Shown piece by piece: positions 63,665 to 64,000 of a stretch of 64,000 nt of DNA (positions are counted from its first letter, which is position 1; each line of letters starts with the position of its first letter). A program made the position numbers and the translations under genes. The notes under the pieces were generated by a model that worked only from the letters and a program-made list of their open reading frames with translations, searched no databases and was not told the origin of the DNA. Location: positions 55,699 to 119,698 of the forward strand of contig NZ_DFUE01000025.1 in NCBI RefSeq assembly GCF_002379585.1, given 5' to 3'. The stretch comes from Pseudomonas sp. UBA4194 (lineage in GTDB: Bacteria > Pseudomonadota > Gammaproteobacteria > Pseudomonadales > Pseudomonadaceae).

Positions 63665-64000
63665 ATGATCAAAGACCCCTTCGCCCGCCTCAACCTGGAC
63701 CGCGAGGTCCTTACCGTCAGCCAGCTCAACGGCCGTGCCCGCGTGCTGCTCGAAGACGTGTTCAGCAACATCTGGGTAGAGGGCGAAATCTCCAATCTCG
63801 CCCGCCCTGCCTCCGGTCACGTCTATTTCACGCTCAAGGACAGTGGCGCCCAGGTGCGCTGCGCGCTGTTTCGCAACAATGCCCAGCGCGTGCGTCAGGT
63901 GTTGAAGGACGGCGCAGCGGTGAAGGTGCGCGGCAAGGTCTCGCTGTTCGAGGGCCGTGGCGACTATCAACTGATCCTCGACACCGTGGAGCCAGCCGGT
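63665..64000 (+). CDS. xseA: Exodeoxyribonuclease VII large subunit (partial, runs off the window)
   Basis: The first 112 codons of XseA, which with XseB forms the ExoVII nuclease that degrades single-stranded DNA. The N-terminal OB-fold is clear: LTVSQLNGRARVLLEDVF, WVEGEISNLARPASGH, YFTLKDSGAQVRCALF. ATG 63665 begins the family N-terminus. The gene continues past the window edge, so its integrity cannot be judged. The 132-bp gap to the divergent permease carries the promoters. Confidence 0.95.
   Translation, partial: MIKDPFARLNLDREVLTVSQLNGRARVLLEDVFSNIWVEGEISNLARPASGHVYFTLKDSGAQVRCALFRNNAQRVRQVLKDGAAVKVRGKVSLFEGRGDYQLILDTVEPAG

Overview
The window is about 63% GC chromosomal DNA from a fluorescent pseudomonad, most likely of the Pseudomonas putida group. 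Three things point there: the housekeeping order (recJ, yaeQ, thrC-hom-dsbC-xerD, rplS-trmD-rimM-rpsP, ffh, purT, purL-mltF-tadA, guaA-guaB, xseA), the pseudomonad-only DUF3509 gene, and many Pseudomonas-type REP hairpins of the 'gtgggagcgggttctacccgcg' and 'taggagcggcgtgaagccgcg' classes. I saw no rRNA, tRNA, insertion sequence, phage or CRISPR.

Layout. 0.1-8.1 kb: a TerB/DUF533 protein, an opgD gene broken by a one-base frameshift, an Old-Yellow-Enzyme oxidoreductase, four 51-bp tandem repeats, recJ, yaeQ, a periplasmic solute-binding-like protein and a DUF3509 protein. 8.4-13.3 kb: a three-protein Roc/Bvg-like signalling locus made of a LuxR-type response regulator, a stand-alone receiver that resembles RocR without its EAL domain, and a 1197-aa BvgS-like hybrid kinase. 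13.4-21.9 kb: threonine biosynthesis, dsbC, xerD, the rpsP operon and ffh. 22-29.4 kb: a CcsA/YpjD-like membrane protein, a CorB/CorC-like protein, purT, a VUT-family transporter, a 36-bp minisatellite lying between two inverted REPs, DUF1289, a gamma carbonic anhydrase-like protein, two divergent Nudix genes and an L,D-transpeptidase.

29.6-46.0 kb is the most striking region: a two-partner secretion locus with one TpsB outer-membrane transporter followed by four different TpsA exoproteins (864, 1467, 822 and 1510 aa). None has a recognisable contact-dependent-inhibition toxin tip, and there are no immunity genes. The TpsB promoter region carries an inverted TCCTA/TAGGA element like the sites bound by BvgA/EvgA-type regulators. 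This raises the possibility that the Bvg/Roc-like system 16 kb upstream controls the adhesins.

46.0-53.8 kb returns to core genes (NIF3/YqfO-like, purL, mltF, tadA, multicopper oxidase). 53.8-58.9 kb looks like an accessory insert in front of guaA: a candidate HicA-like toxin/HTH-antitoxin pair with a perfect palindromic operator, a 959-aa dermonecrotic-toxin-family protein with a C-terminal EreA/ChaN-like domain, and a FitAB (VapBC) toxin-antitoxin pair. 58.9-64 kb: guaA, guaB, a cysteine-motif hypothetical protein, a TauE/SafE permease and the start of xseA, which runs off the window. Many long open frames antisense to these genes are high-GC artefacts and are not listed. All family assignments are by recognition of the sequence, not by database search.
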